Assembly: GCA_036346225.1 (NCBI GenBank)
Contig: JARFIW010000108.1
Coordinates: forward strand, 5,412,501-5,476,500
DNA from: Platerodrilus igneus
Taxonomy: Eukaryota; Arthropoda; Insecta; Coleoptera; Lycidae
Reading direction: 5' to 3'
Length of the DNA: 64,000 bases
Shown here: positions 1-11,917 of the stretch, one piece after another
Layout: each line of letters opens with the position of its first letter
Position numbering within the stretch: position 1 is the stretch's first letter
Program-made: the position numbers and the translations under genes
Notes under the pieces: generated by a model
What the model saw: only the letters and a program-made list of their open reading frames with translations
Database searches by the model: none
What the model was told of the DNA's origin: nothing

Positions 1-1935
1 TTTTTTTTTTCTTTACACCTATTGTGTTTAAATTTACTTATATGGTCTTCTAATCCACAATTTTTAAATTTATTTCAATTTTTATCTCAATAATCAATTT
101 TTTTTTATTCCGTTTGCAGACCTTGTCGAAATTTCCGTTAATTTCCAAAAAACCATTATTGACCTTTTCCCATTCATTTTACCCATTCTTTCTTATACCT
201 TTTTACAAACCTTAATCCCAACAACATTCTTCCTCCAACAATTTCTTAAACCCCTCTTCAAACCAATTAATTCTACCTCCTTACAACATTCCACTTTCTC
301 CTTCCATCAATATTTCTCATTTTTTTTTTTTCTTCCTTTTAAAAATAAAAATTTTATTTAAAAATTAAATTAAAAAATAAAATTTAAAATTAAATTAAAT
401 TTTAACTTTAAAATTAATTTAAAAATTAAATTTAAAATTTAAATTTAAAATTATTTTAAAATTAAATTTAAAATTAAACTTTAAAATTAAAATTAAATTT
501 ATACCTTTTTTTCAGCTATTTCAATAAAAAACAACAATTCATTCTTTTTATAAATTGCAATTCTATTTTAAATTTTAATTTTCAAATTTTAAAAAAACAA
601 AAATACGGTACCGTTTTGGAATTAGCAAATAAGAACCTTTTTTTATTTCTTTGTTTACTTTATTTAAAGAATTTTATAAGTTTTTGCTAAACCTATGCAA
701 TATTGTAAGGTAATTGGGAAATTAACCGAAAATTTTAAATTTTTTATAAAAATTTTTATAATAAAAGTAAAACCATAAAAAAAAATATTATTTATAAAAA
801 AAGGAAAAACCAGAAAGGTTAAAAGGGTACAAACATTTTAAAATACTTGAGTTTTTTAAAGGTTATTTACGTAAAAAAATTTAAGGGAAGAAATTTAAAT
901 ACGCAGAATTTCAGTGACTTAATCCAATTTCTTTTTAATGGTTTTCCTTTTTCAATTCCTTTTTAATTTATTCCTTAATAAATTCGGCTCACTTTAAATA
1001 ATTCCAAAATTTACAATTTATACGAATAAATTTGCTTTAAATCTGATGTAGATTATTGTTGGTACCTGATATCCGAACTACAGTTAACTAACTCAGCAGT
1101 TTAATTGTTTATACATACATACGTATCTACATACATAGATTAAGAAATAAAAGGTAGTGTATTTAAATTAACATGTGTAGTATGACGTTACCGCCAAAAA
1201 AGCATGTGTTAACCTAATAGGAAAAGTTAGATATTATTAAAGCAGCTGAAACAGGGTAACTCATTGTTCATGAGCCAGGTTGGCATATCAATATGTATTT
1301 TCAGAACTTTTTACCAATACATTGATAATTAAAATATAGGATTTACACATATATGAACATTCTATGTTTTGGTATTTTTTCCGTGCAAATTGCAGTATGC
1401 ATATGTGGAATGAGGTTTAAGACCATAAAAAACATTGTGTATATACATTCATATCTTGATTTATACCAAATTCTAGAACTAACGGACACATCTAGTAAGC
1501 GAACATAATATAGTTGGCCACCAGCTGTCACCCGCCTCTTCATGTATGAAGAATTCGTAATTTACATATCATTTTTATCATATTTGAAAGTATTACCATG
1601 GAATTACACCCTCGGTAGGAGTCATTTATACAACTGAATTTTGTGAAAGTCACATTGTATTTCACTTTTATTTATTTAATTCTTCATTGTATATTGTACT
1701 TAAATAAATCTTGTGTAATCGGCAAAATACAAGACGCCACTGATTATAATGTATTTATTTGTTTAGACTACAATAATATTTTCTATAGCACATTCCTTGT
1801 ATGTAACGTTTTAAAATAATACAATTATCTCTCATCTACGATACTTATTGTAAAGAACGTCAATTTCAACATTGAAGACACGCGTCTAAGATAGCCAGAG
1901 AAAAAGTTTTCTTCAAATAAATTGTTACACGGGGT
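1..1935. other. AT-rich non-coding sequence
   Basis: I see no gene here. Positions 340-510 are low-complexity DNA built from short A/T words (AAATTAAATTTAAAATT-like). A few TACATA-type short repeats lie near 1110-1140. The short open frames in this stretch have no recognisable motif and look accidental. Confidence 0.7.
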
Positions 1936-3065
1936 GCGCAAAATTTTGTTTCAACGGCGCAAAATGGCGCCTAATTACCGCTTAATTTTGGTACAAAATT
2001 TGTTCAAAATTCGAAAAGTCGCAGCCAACTTAACGATTTTAAGTAGCTTCAGAAAAATAGTTTCTTTCGAATAACTTGTTACACAGGAGGGCGCAAAATT
2101 TCGTTTCAACGGCGCAAAATGGCGCCTAATTACCGCTTAAATTTGGTACAAAAATTTTTTCAAAATTCGAAAAAGTCGCGGCCAACTTCACGATTTTGGG
2201 TAGTATGGAGAAATAGTTTTTTTCAAATAACTTGTTACACAGGAGGGCGCAAATTTTCGTTTCAACGGCACAAAATGGCGCCTAATTACCGCTTAAATTT
2301 GGTACAAAATTTTTTACAAAATTCCAAAAAGTCGCGGCCAACTTCACGCTTTTAAGTAGTTCAGAAAAATAGTTGTTTTTCGTATAACTTGTTACACAGA
2401 AGGGCGCAAAATTTCGTTTCAACGGCGCAAAATAACGCCTAATTACCGCGTAAATTTGGTACAAAAATTTTTTCAAAATTCGAAAAAGTCGCGGCCAACT
2501 TCACGATTTTGGGTAGTATGGAGAAATAGTTTTTTCAAATAACTTGTTACACAGGAAGGGCGCAAAATTTCGTTTCAACGGCGCAAAATGGCGCATAATT
2601 ACCGCTTAAATTGTGGTACAAAATTTTTCAAAATTCAAAAAGTCGCGGCCAACTTCACGATTTTAAGTAGTTTGAGAAATGGTTTTTCGAATAACTTGTT
2701 ACACAGAAGGGCGCAAAAGTTTCGTTATAACGGCGCAAAATGGCGCCTAATTACCGCTTAAATTTGGTACAAATTTTTTCAAAATTCGAAAAAGTCGCGT
2801 CCAACTTCACGATTTTGGGTAGTATGGAGAAATAGTTTTTTTCAAATAACTTGTTACACAGGAGGGCGCAAAATTTCGTTTCAACGGCGCAAAATGGCGC
2901 CTAATTGGCGCTAAATTATGGAATAAAGATTTTCTGAAAATTGAAAAAAAGTGCGGCTTCGTGAACTTGGTAGGAAAAATCTTATTTTATCAATAACGTT
3001 GTTTGCCAAGAAGGCGCAAAATTTAGTTTTAGCGGCGCAAAATGGCGCCTAATTATGACATAAAT
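1936..3065. repeat. Satellite array, ~156-bp monomer, eight units, dimeric higher order
   Basis: Eight head-to-tail units begin with GCGCAAAATTTCG-like sequence at 1936, 2091, 2247, 2404, 2560, 2711, 2866 and 3014 (spacing 148-157 bp). Each unit carries GGCGCAAAATGGCGCC, a TTACCGCTTAAATTTGGTAC-like segment and ACTTGTTACACAGGAGG. The first six alternate between two sub-types: ACGATTTTAAGTAG...CAGAAAAATAG (A) and ACGATTTTGGGTAGTATGG (B). The functional repeat is therefore a dimer of about 312 bp repeated three times. The last two units are diverged, as at the edge of an array. Open frames inside the array (for example 2119-2355) are by-products of the repeat. Confidence 0.93.
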
Positions 3066-3342
3066 ATTTTTAAAAAATTCAAAAATGTGGCTAACTTCAC
3101 GCACCTTGAATAATTATAGATTTTATCTACTAGTTTAGTCGGGTTATTTTATTATTAATAAGGTCTGATTTCATAAAGTGTAGAAAAACCGTGTTTTTGG
3201 TAAGATCGTGTGCTTTGTATTTCGCTAACTAATTTTTTTAGAGCATATGTTGCCTAAGAAATTTTACTTGCTTTATGATCTCCTATTAACCCTAAAAGTT
3301 AATAACATGAAACTGTTTATTTATATTGCATTCAAATGAATA

Positions 3343-4071
3343 TCACTTGGTGTGCGAATACATATGCTTCTGTAAATGACATTTCTGCGATGCGGTATAA
3401 TCGCACAAATTGCATACAAATGGACGTTCCTTAGTATGGGACCGCTTATGAATTTTTAAGCTGCTTCTAGTAAATGCTGAATAATTACATAAAATGCAAG
3501 CGAATGGACGTTCGTCTGTATGCGACCGTATATGAATTTTCAAGCTATGTCTACGAGATACAGAATAATTGCACAAATTGCATGCAAATGGACGTTCGTT
3601 TGTATGCGACCGCATATGAATTTTCAAGTTATATTTACGAGATGCAGAGTAATTGCACAAATTGCATGTAAATGGACGGTCGTTTGTATGCGATCGCATA
3701 TGAATTTTCAAGTCACCCGTACGAGATGTAGAATAATTACACATATTGCATGAGAATGGACGTTCGTTAGTATGCGACCGTACATGCATTTTCAAGGAAT
3801 TTTTACAAGATGCAGCATAATTACATAAACTGCATGCATATGGACGTTCGTTTGTATGTATCCGCATATGAATTTTCAATTTATTTTTAAAAGATGTACC
3901 AAAATTACATAAATTGCATGGGAATGGATGTTCCTTAGTATGATACCGCATATGGATTATCAAGTTACTTTTAAAAGATGCAGAATAAGCACATAAGAAG
4001 CACGCAAATGGGCGTTCGTTAGTGTGTGAGGACATATCAATGTGCTCTTGCAGGATACGGAATAAGTACAT
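3343..4071 (-). CDS. C2H2 zinc-finger protein, eight-finger array (partial gene)
   Basis: The 242-codon frame holds eight complete C2H2 fingers of the form C-x2-C-x12-H-x3-H, joined by seven-residue linkers such as HTNERPF, HTKERPF and HTDERPF. This is the Krueppel-type linker with N in place of the usual G. Such proteins bind DNA in the nucleus; the target cannot be told from sequence. The array ends with SHTK and a stop. The first residues (MYLFRILQEHIDMSSH) are the second half of another finger. The matching first half lies in another frame up to about 4225, so either a frameshift or a splice boundary falls near 4060, and the Met at 4071 is probably not the true start. A paralogous but broken copy lies at 43405-44229 and resumes at 51465. 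Promoter and 5' exons were not identified. Confidence 0.8.
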   Translation of the reverse strand: MYLFRILQEHIDMSSHTNERPFACFLCAYSASFKSNLIIHMRYHTKEHPFPCNLCNFGTSFKNKLKIHMRIHTNERPYACSLCNYAASCKNSLKMHVRSHTNERPFSCNMCNYSTSRTGDLKIHMRSHTNDRPFTCNLCNYSASRKYNLKIHMRSHTNERPFACNLCNYSVSRRHSLKIHIRSHTDERPFACILCNYSAFTRSSLKIHKRSHTKERPFVCNLCDYTASQKCHLQKHMYSHTK

Positions 4072-4430
4072 AAATTATATACCACAGATGTTCTGCAGTA
4101 TATGACTGTGTAATGTAATTGTAATATTTGTTTAGTGTCAAAAAATCACACTTCGAACAGTGAGTGGTGAGCCCACAAGCTGAAGCACAATAATCACATA
4201 TATTGTTTCTCTGGTCAAAGCGCACATTCCAATTATCTTCTACTATTGCGTCGACTGGGTTGAATGTTCATAAGCGAATTTTTTTTAATCTCGCACCCTT
4301 TCTTAGTAATTCAATAGATTCTACAAGACACTTTTCGCTCCGCAAATTAGCTACGGATCGGCCCTTTCCTGTACTTATTAAACGAACCAAATATAAAAAG
4401 TTAATTGTATTGTCTTAATTTTAAAAACAT
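4072..4430 (-). pseudogene. Upstream part of the zinc-finger copy
   Basis: A minus-strand frame at 4037-4225 contains two CxxC pairs (CDYCASACG and CSKCDF), which look like a decayed or atypical zinc-binding segment upstream of the main array. The stretch to about 4430 is shared with 51465-51790. Examples are the AATTATCTTC, ATTGCGTCGACT and TCTACAAGACACTTTTCGCTCCG words found in both places. The duplication therefore includes this upstream sequence. It may be an earlier exon or a frameshifted N-terminus of the gene; I cannot decide which. Confidence 0.5.
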
Positions 4431-4811
4431 TTCTTCCGTAATTAAGTTGATATTAATTTTTCTTAGTATATTCTGTTTTATCATCTTTATTTCTTAGTAA
4501 ATACTTTCACTATTAGAATCATTTAATAATTAGTTTTACGCTCTGTAACTTATCCTTGTCTGTCTAGGGTCTAGATTAATCGTGTTAATCTGACACTGAC
4601 TACTTTTTTAAGTATCATTGACGGGGTACATATTCCGATTTTACCACTATTAGATGGATATCCGTATATACAGGATGAAAACAACTCAAGGCATGAGAAA
4701 TAAAGTGTAACGGTTAGTAAAAATTACCACAGGTAGACAAAGTACAGTTTTCACTTATGAATTAGTTCACTTAGCAATCGTGTAAACAAAGAAAAGGGGA
4801 CTGTACTTAGA

Positions 4812-5086
4812 TTATAATAGGGATAGGTTTAATAGAAAGATATGAGATAAATATTGACGATTAGGAAAAATAACTGTTTTGAAAAAGAAATTCAATGATT
4901 TGTAAAAAAATAGTTTTTGAAAACTTACAATTTGGTTCAATTGCAGTAAAAATTTACTGATGCTAATAACTAAGTTTTTAAGGTTATTTGTAAAGAGAGA
5001 TACAACGTGCAAACTTACTAATACGTAACTTTTTGGTAATTGAAAATTGTTTATTTGCTCCAGAAAATTCAAAAAATCCGTTATAC
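4812..5086 (-). pseudogene. Penelope-like reverse transcriptase, middle part (continues from 7157-7760)
   Basis: The minus-strand frame reads LPKSYVLVSLHVVSLFTN. This matches the core reverse-transcriptase motif of Penelope-like retroelements, where the usual text is SLDVVSLFTNIP. The catalytic aspartate position is histidine here, so the copy is dead. The upstream part of the same enzyme lies at 7157-7760. The two halves are separated by the Rep-A insertion at 5094-7149 and meet at its 7-bp target duplication. A one-base run-length change in a T tract near 5070 shifts the frame. The frame after the core motif degrades within about 200 bp and the C-terminal part is not found here. Confidence 0.7.
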
Positions 5087-5093
5087 CTATTAT

Positions 5094-7149
5094 AGTGTAA
5101 CCGACCTGAAGGCTGAACCCAAACGCCCTTTATAAACGGCACACCGGACTCAATGATCTAACATCTAGTGGCAGTGGCTCGACGACACCTACGTTGTGTT
5201 GTAATCATGTGACCCAAATTCACACTGGGAAGATGGCGTTAAAGCGGGAAGGTTTAAAATAAAACTACAGAATTTGCCTAACTTGACTTTTAATCAAAAT
5301 ATTAACCACTAAATAGGACATTGGCATGAAAGCATAGAAAAATGACATTTAAAGCAAACAGTGCCGTACTCAATCGGGATGATTAGGGAAAGAGCACGGC
5401 AGAAAATCCCAAACTGCCCTCACACTTCCAACTGCATTTGGCACATCTCGACATGGACGGGTAACGTACAAGTACCCAGATCACTAACACTGTTATTGAC
5501 AGGATATCAACTGTTACCCAGACATACCACACATGACAACTGAAGAAACGTTAGTGTAAATCAGCTAGTGTTTTCTGTTAGGTATTGAGATCGGCTGACC
5601 AATACTACCCATCTAAAGTTGAAAAGAGGGGACACCAGGAAGATGACCTGAACTTGATTACCAGTGTTCCTCCCCGCGCGGACATAAAATGTTAGTAATA
5701 TTCAACAAGGCTCGAATACACACGCCCAGATACATACATTAACAGTTTCCAGCCGGTGTAACAAAATATTTCACAAAGGCTAACTGACTTCATATTATTT
5801 GCAAAAGAGTACACTGCAAGTACATTGACAAGACGACATGAATCGCTGAAATGAACTTATGGTGATTGCGCATAGTTAAAAAGGCGCTGGTTATTGAATA
5901 GACTATCTCCAACATAGTCATAAATACAAACGCGTAAGGCACGTGAAGGTCGGTCAAACCAGATGTTCAATTTAATTACATCACAACAATTATTACAAAC
6001 GTTAAATACTAGTTAATTATATAGTAACATCGGCTAGATAATAGGATAAACAAAACAACAAACATATCATTAAGTTGAACTCAGATGTGAACAGTGCAAT
6101 TGTAAATGTGATTAATATGCTGAAATAAAACAATTACACATAAATAAAATGTCAAATGAATCACAAATATCAAACAAATACAAAATATGTTGGCAGCAAA
6201 TATATATGCAAAATTCTACAGCATAAAAGAAAGCCCAGATTTAGGCGCTAAATCTTTATATAAGTGCATGTTAGTTAAATATATTAAATCTAGTAAGCAA
6301 ATGTTAAAAATTATTCATTATGATTGCATCGGTTAAAACGTACCTTTTGAAAAATTAAACCCATCGTGACATTACAAATTACAAACAAAAAATTACATAG
6401 AAATGTTATGCTGTTCATATTCAAAATTGCTTAATATTTCGATTCAATATATCTAAGGGGCGGTGTTGGTACAAATTGTTTGTAAAATTACAGTAAGGGT
6501 ACATTTACTATTGATTCGGTAACAGATGCAATGCAATTGGAGTTACAACTTTGTATAAAATACTAAATAAACATTATTTCCAATAAACAAATATCAGTTT
6601 TACTCTGATCAGATACTAAATAAACAATTAAGATAAATAAATACCTATTAGTTTTCGAATGTTAAACCAAACTACACTCATTTATACATAAAAACGTTTA
6701 TTAAAACCGGCATCAAATTCTAAGCCAAAAACAACAAGTAACACCAATATTTCCTTCAATGATTAAATAACTAACGGTTTTACAATAAGTACCAACATCA
6801 CACTCAAAACAAGGCTAGAATTACCTGATGTAATCAGATTACCTTAAAGGGCAACTACATTATAAACATAAAACATTGCCTGTAATAAAAAGCCGCCAAG
6901 TAAAATTTTACAACCTGTCATCTTGAAATTTAAAAAAAAAGTCGTTTAACCCTGTCGACTATATCGATCGTCTCTACACATGCGCTTCTTAAAACATAAA
7001 TTCTGACATAACGGAATGTGTTCAGAAACTTGAAAGTGGTTACTGAGCTATTCTAACAAATACCTTCGAATATCGAAATGTACACTATAATATTTGCAAT
7101 AATTATCAACAAATGAGAAATCGATTTAGAAACACTACGGATCACTTCA
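5094..7149 (-). mobile_element. Rep-A copy A: unclassified 2.06-kb element with 7-bp TSD
   Basis: On the minus strand this copy runs from TGAAGTGATCC to GGTTACACT. It is flanked by CTATTAT at 5087-5093 and again at 7150-7156. The flanks on both sides are pieces of one Penelope-like reverse transcriptase, so the insertion point is fixed independently of the repeat. Three further copies, inverted relative to this one, are at 24732-27437, 29723-31598 and 32468-34343. I see no transposase or reverse transcriptase inside. Two short frames are kept among copies: a C-terminal RSVS-SISH-NIIVYISIF peptide at one end, and an HTSNCIWHIST peptide (5361-5543 here). A non-autonomous transposon is likely, but the class is unknown. 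Confidence 0.75.
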
Positions 7150-7156
7150 CTATTAT

Positions 7157-7760
7157 GATTGTTTTTATGCATAGATTTTGTTAAAAAATCAGCAATGAAT
7201 TTTGAAAGGTTTTCAGTAGCTGCATTGTTTGTAGCAACAAAGGGATGGAGTGGATAATTGTCTTTATATATTTTCGGAAAACCATAAAGCTTCGGAATTG
7301 TGCTGTTATAATTATTAAAAGATTTTGCTTCTAAAGCACTAGCCGATTTTTTATTTCTTAATGTTTGTTTTGTAATTTTGCCGTTGGATACTTAATTTCA
7401 TTGTATATATTATTATTCATTAGTAAATCATATTTTTTTGTATATATCTTGTTTTAGATATAGCAATGGTGGCATTGCCTTTATCAGTTTTAACTATGAA
7501 TAAATCTTTATTTTCCTTTAAAATTATTTGCACTGAATACAGTCGTACAAGAATTTTGATTTCTTTTTTGATTTTTGACGAACAAAGTTTAAAATAATAT
7601 TAGTGATGTAAGCTCGATTTAGGTTTCTATCTTTTTCTTTCGTTTTCAAAATTAAATTTTCTAAATCCGCTAATATTTTTATGATTAGATTGCTACTGAT
7701 TGGAGGTTGTACACTAAAATTTGGACTTTTGCAAGAATTGTTTGTATGTTATTAGGTATT
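7157..7760 (-). pseudogene. Penelope-like reverse transcriptase, N-terminal part
   Basis: Reading the minus strand from about 7760 down, translation fragments give an N-terminal helical stretch (SSNLIIKILADLENLILKTK), then IVKTDKGNATIAIS near 7460-7510, then PKLYGFPKIYKDNYPLHPFV near 7240-7300. The DKGN motif followed by P-K-x-Y-G-x-P-K-x-K...L-x-P is characteristic of Penelope-like element reverse transcriptases. Several frameshifts interrupt it. It continues at 5086-4812 beyond the Rep-A insertion. Confidence 0.75.
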
Positions 7761-8989
7761 TCTACCGTGTTAATATTTTAAACCATGTTACGTTTATTTT
7801 CAGCACAAATTAATTACCCTTTTTCTCCCTTGTTAATTCATTATCCGTTCGAATAAATTCCGTTTCTACTGTTAAATGAAATCGTTAATTCATAATTAAT
7901 AATAAATACGTTGTCTAATGATTTTCAACTCAAATCCCTTTTTCTGTACGAACGAAAATTAATTCGGTAAATTAAGATAATCATTTCCCTTGTTAATACA
8001 TTCTCCGTTCGTATAAATTCTATTTCTATTGTTAAATCTTACCGCCTAATTAATAATAAATACTCTTTCTCAGAATTACTCAACGTAAAGTTTAACTAGA
8101 CAATAACTTGTTCTAGGTATCCGATAATTGATTCTTATGTGTTTTCCATCAAAAGATTCGTCGAACTGAAGCCACGTACTATCCGATAAAACCGTGTTTC
8201 TTCAGTTTTAATCTTTAGCAACAATATTACTTTGAGCTCTGGTCATGAGTTAAACGAAATTAATATACATTTGCTTTTTAACTCACGTGACGAAAACATC
8301 CGTTCTGGTTTCCTTCGTTTCGTTTTCCTTATGAAAATTCCCACGCACGCCTTACAGCGTAGTGGATATTTATGGTTTAGTAAAATTGTACTTTTCGACA
8401 TCAATAAATTAATTTCACCTGTACTTACTGTTGCTTCTTCCGGTGGCCCTTAAGGTCACGATGAATGGTCGCACTTTGTTGTACTGGGAGGACAGCCCCA
8501 AGGTGAGATCACGCGCCCCTCTCCTTCGCCCTGTCGTTAGATACGGTGGGAGCTGGTCCGACGGCAGCAACTCGAGGGTGAGAGCGTAAGTACTAATTGG
8601 CACCATTTGGTAACCACACTTGGTAGCCTTAAACGGGTTACTGTAAGTAATCGTAGACGTACGAGAATGACTTATAACTGTTGGGTTACCATGTGCTTAG
8701 ATTTTTTGTGCTAAATTTTTATTAGTTAAGATACTGTCCTGCCAACGAGGCATGTGAAATTTTTATATTTATAACCATTAAGAGCTCTGGTTTTTAGTGT
8801 TCTTTTTGGGTTTTGTTGTGTTGCGAAATAACGTTAAGGGCATGCACCTAAAAACGGCAAATCTGTATGTGAGAGGATTTCTGTTGATCTTGCAAATATG
8901 TGTAACTTGTTTATTTGGTGGTGCCATTATGCTTTTGTACCTAGTTAATTTTTATTTTTTTGTTAATTAGAAATTGTATGATTATGGTT
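7761..8989. other. No recognised gene
   Basis: Non-coding sequence with degenerate local repeats: near 7810-8050 two related segments carry TCCGTTCG-ATAAATTC and TTACCG-like words about 150 bp apart (CATTATCCGTTCGAATAAATTC and CATTCTCCGTTCGTATAAATTC). Opposed frames at 8232-8453 and 8415-8606 have no motif I recognise. Confidence 0.5.
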
Positions 8990-9130
8990 AGGAGTGTGTT
9001 ATTTGTTTACTTTTATTTCAGGTTTGATTTAATTTGTGTAGGTATTCTGCCCCGCCCACTTACCGATTGAGCTCGGTCAATTTCTCTTTCCTTTTTCTTC
9101 CTTATTTTTTTGACAACGTCTAGGTACGTA
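8990..9130 (+). repeat. Diverged fragment of the TGTAAC-type LTR
   Basis: TTTATTTCAGGTTTG, then GGTATT, then CCGATTGAGCTCGGTCAATTTC follow the same order as TTTATTTCAGGTTTG, GGTATT and CCGATTGAGCCCGGTTATTTC near 11706-11835 in the palindromic LTR element. This looks like an older copy of the downstream (U5-side) half of that LTR. Its outer limits and any target duplication are not visible. Confidence 0.45.
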
Positions 9131-9757
9131 GTAACCAATTTGAACTTTCAAACAATTAAATATTATTTATTTTTGAAAGCTTGTCAAATTTTTTAAGGTT
9201 GACAAGTTTGACTTCTTTGAAATTTTTTATTATATAAAATCCTTTGTCTGCGTTGATATTCGTTAAATAAATAATTTGGAATAATATTAGCAACAATAAG
9301 TTTAACGTTATTTAGCTCTTTATAAAAAGAGCTTATGGATTGATGCGTATATTAAATTTTTATATTTAAAACCTTTTTGGATAACCCATTCATAAAATTT
9401 TAATTTTTGGAAAATTTTGATAATTGTAATACTTAAACAAATTATATAAACTTCTTGAGGCATTAAATTTATAATTTGGTAGAACATCCATTCTCCTACA
9501 TTGTAGTAGAAATATTTTTCTATTTTCAAAAGATGTCAATTTGGCGTTTTTAATTGCCCAGCGTTTTAAGAGGTAAGTGCATTGAGATCCATAATTGATT
9601 GCGATGGTCTCGTAAAATCCCGTATCTTTTATAATATATTTTAAAGATAATGACCTTTTAGTAATATTGGATGCTTTTAATGGGTTTGAGGGCAGCTGGT
9701 AAAAAGTTGAAACCTTTAATATTATTAACAGCTATAATAGTCATATTTAATTTGCCA
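9131..9757. other. No recognised gene; one short hairpin
   Basis: AT-rich sequence without a supported gene. A short inverted repeat, TAGCTCTTT and AAAGAGCTTA separated by about four bases, lies at 9313-9334. The 69-codon minus-strand frame at 9320-9529 is unrelated to anything I recognise. Confidence 0.5.
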
Positions 9758-10142
9758 TAGGAACAGAATCTAATAAATCGGTACCTATCTTGGACACTTT
9801 ATTAATTCGAAACAATAAAAATCAAATAATTTAAGATTGGCATCAAAAACAAATGCATTCCAACAGATATTTAAAATATCTTTCGTATCACCCTTTCAAA
9901 ACGAAAATAAATTTTATTTTAGGATTAAAAAATCGAATTAAAGGAACATCTCTTCCAACATTCTACAATAAAAATTTAAAAAAACTTTCAAACATTTTAA
10001 AGAGCAACAACTATCCCTCTCCCCCAATAACAAAGTAGTAACAACAGCAAAAATTTAGAAATATAAAAACTATACTAAACATAGACAATCAATTAATTCA
10101 TAAGCTAACTGAAGTATTTAAAAATAATAATTTTAAGTATGC
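9758..10142 (+). pseudogene. Penelope-like element, C-terminal reverse transcriptase (split by the LTR element)
   Basis: The plus strand reads SVPILDTLLIRNNKNQ, stop, DWHQKQMHSNRYLKYLSYHPFKTK, with one in-frame TAA just before DWH. This is followed by INFILGLKNRIKGTS, FYNKNLKKLSNIL and NNYPSP. This order (FLDTL, W-x-K-x-x-x-x-x-R-x-L, H-x-x-x-x-K, K-N-x-x-x-L...I-L-x-x-N-x-Y-P) is the thumb and C-terminal part of Penelope-like reverse transcriptases. The sequence breaks at ATGC (10139-10142) and resumes after the same four bases at 15143. It is in the opposite orientation to the PLE at 4812-7760, so two separate PLE copies are present. Confidence 0.8.
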
Positions 10143-11917
10143 TGTAACGGGCATTTTTATAGGTTAACCTTTTTACACTACTCAATTCGTAAACACATTT
10201 CTACAACTACTATCTCTATGTTTTATATTTATTAACTCGTTTGCGAATAATCCCTTTATATTATATTACGCGATTATCGACTTTCACTCTCTACAATTCG
10301 ATAGTGTGGTTAGGTGATCGAGATTGTAACACATCCTTAAATAAAATGCGTCGTATTATAATGAGTGGATTGCATCGTTCTTGTCTAACCGCTGATATAA
10401 ATTGTGTTCTTTATGTGGATATACGAGTCTAGAGAATAGGCGATAAGAGGTTGGAATAACAACGATTGAATAAAACAGATGGGCAGTTGTAGTTTGTGCT
10501 TTGTTCCTATATATTGATTACGTTAAAAATACTGTTTCCTTGTTGCCTTGAAAATAGTGAGAATGAATGCGGGATAAATTTTCGAAGTGTTCATGAACAA
10601 ACACGTCACGGTTTTAGTTGTTTTTCTTGTGAAATAGAAGTTGTATATTAAAGTGTGGTGTAGTTCTGATGGCTTTGGAAGGAAGTATGTTTTATATGTA
10701 ACGTGTTTGATTGACCACAAGCGCGGTTTTAAGGTCATTGACTGACGGTTTTAGTGATACGCGTTACTTTACTAATTGTGTTTTTTTGTTGATTTATCTT
10801 TTTATATTTGAACTGTGTGTGCGATCTAGTCTTCGTGGTCCTTTTTTTATCAAAGTAGTGCATACTTTGGATTATCCAAAGACAGTTGATACTGTAGTTT
10901 CTGAATTTTCTAACCCCAAAGAACCTAAAATAGATCATTGTTTGCGCAAATTTCGTTATTCAAAAGCATTAGATTTTTCTTTGTTACCATAGGTAGCAAA
11001 TAAAACACCTCACGTTACTGTTAGTTTAATGCATTACATCGTGCCTTGAAAGCCCGTGATTCTAAATTTTTATTACCATTTTTTTTTTATTTGCGTTACA
11101 AAATATTTCGACATTATTGTCTCAGGAAATAGAATTAACAATAAATTTATCAATGCTACATGGTTCCATCAGCATGATAATGTCTGCTGCTAACACCAGT
11201 GAAATACGTAGATGTGATTAGTGTAAAGTGTAAGAAATTCCATCAACACCCTCACAATCAAGGGTGAAGTGCTTCGTTAGTGCAGGACATCGTGTATCCC
11301 ACACTTCAATTGCAAGGAAGCGTTACTGAAGGACTTTATGTAAGTTGAACTATTTCCTACTTGATATGACTTTAAATATCTATCCGTTGTTTTGCAATAT
11401 CTTTGTCGTTCTGATACCTTTTACAATAGAAGTGCATGCTATTAAGAAGAAAAAAAAGAAAGAAAAACAAAATCAATACTACTGGATTACTCATATCAAT
11501 TGTGTTTTATCTATTTATCTTTTGTTAACATTTTGTCTGATTTATGTTTAATTGGTGTGTGAGGAAACGTTTCTGCTACTCCCCAATATTACCTCACTTT
11601 GTGATAAAAATTTTCGTAATGCTTTTATCGTGATTATATTATATAGTTTATCTAAACAATTTTATTTACATTCTACCAAGTACTGAACAATCTATGCTTT
11701 TCTTTATTTCAGGTTTGCTTAACTAATTTTCTTGCAGGTATTGTCACTAACTCCTTACCGCCGCATACATCATATGTCAGTCTGCTTTCTACAACCCCCC
11801 CCCCTAATCTCCGATTGAGCCCGGTTATTTCTTTGACTTTCTTGGTGTTACGCACGGCTACGAGCTAACGTAGCATAAATTTGGCGCCCAACGTGGCTGC
11901 CACGAATAAACGTAACA
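10143..11917 (+). repeat. Left LTR of the palindromic element
   Basis: The LTR starts TGTAACGG at 10143. The most likely end is CGTAACA at 11911-11917, because a tRNA-Lys PBS with a long match begins seven bases later at 11924. Aligning with the solo LTR at 22286-24266 (reverse strand) supports the TGTAAC start and a GTAACA end. A frame of 93 codons at 10711-10992 is also present in the right arm (part at 14196-14402) and contains LIYLFIFELCVRSS and SNPKEPKIDHCL. I do not recognise it and it may be chance. Long LTRs of about 1.8-2 kb with tRNA-Lys primers and 4-bp TSDs are known in Osvaldo/Ulysses-like gypsy elements. That assignment is an inference, since no pol is present. Confidence 0.7.

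Noticed and set aside
2119..2476. Overlapping 60-80 codon frames on both strands
   Set aside because: They arise from the satellite monomer (MAPNYRLNLVQ repeated) and have no coding support.
5094..7149. Rep-A as an LTR, because one end reads TGTAACC
   Set aside because: The target duplication at copy A is seven bases and places two more bases (AG) inside the element before TGTAAC. There is no PBS or paired LTR.
9313..9334. Short hairpin as a terminator
   Set aside because: Nothing is transcribed toward it that I can support, and such stems are common in AT-rich eukaryotic DNA.
10711..10992. A 93-codon membrane-like protein in the LTR
   Set aside because: It is present in both arms but only because the arms are copies. 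The solo LTR does not clearly keep it open, so it is mentioned only under the LTR.
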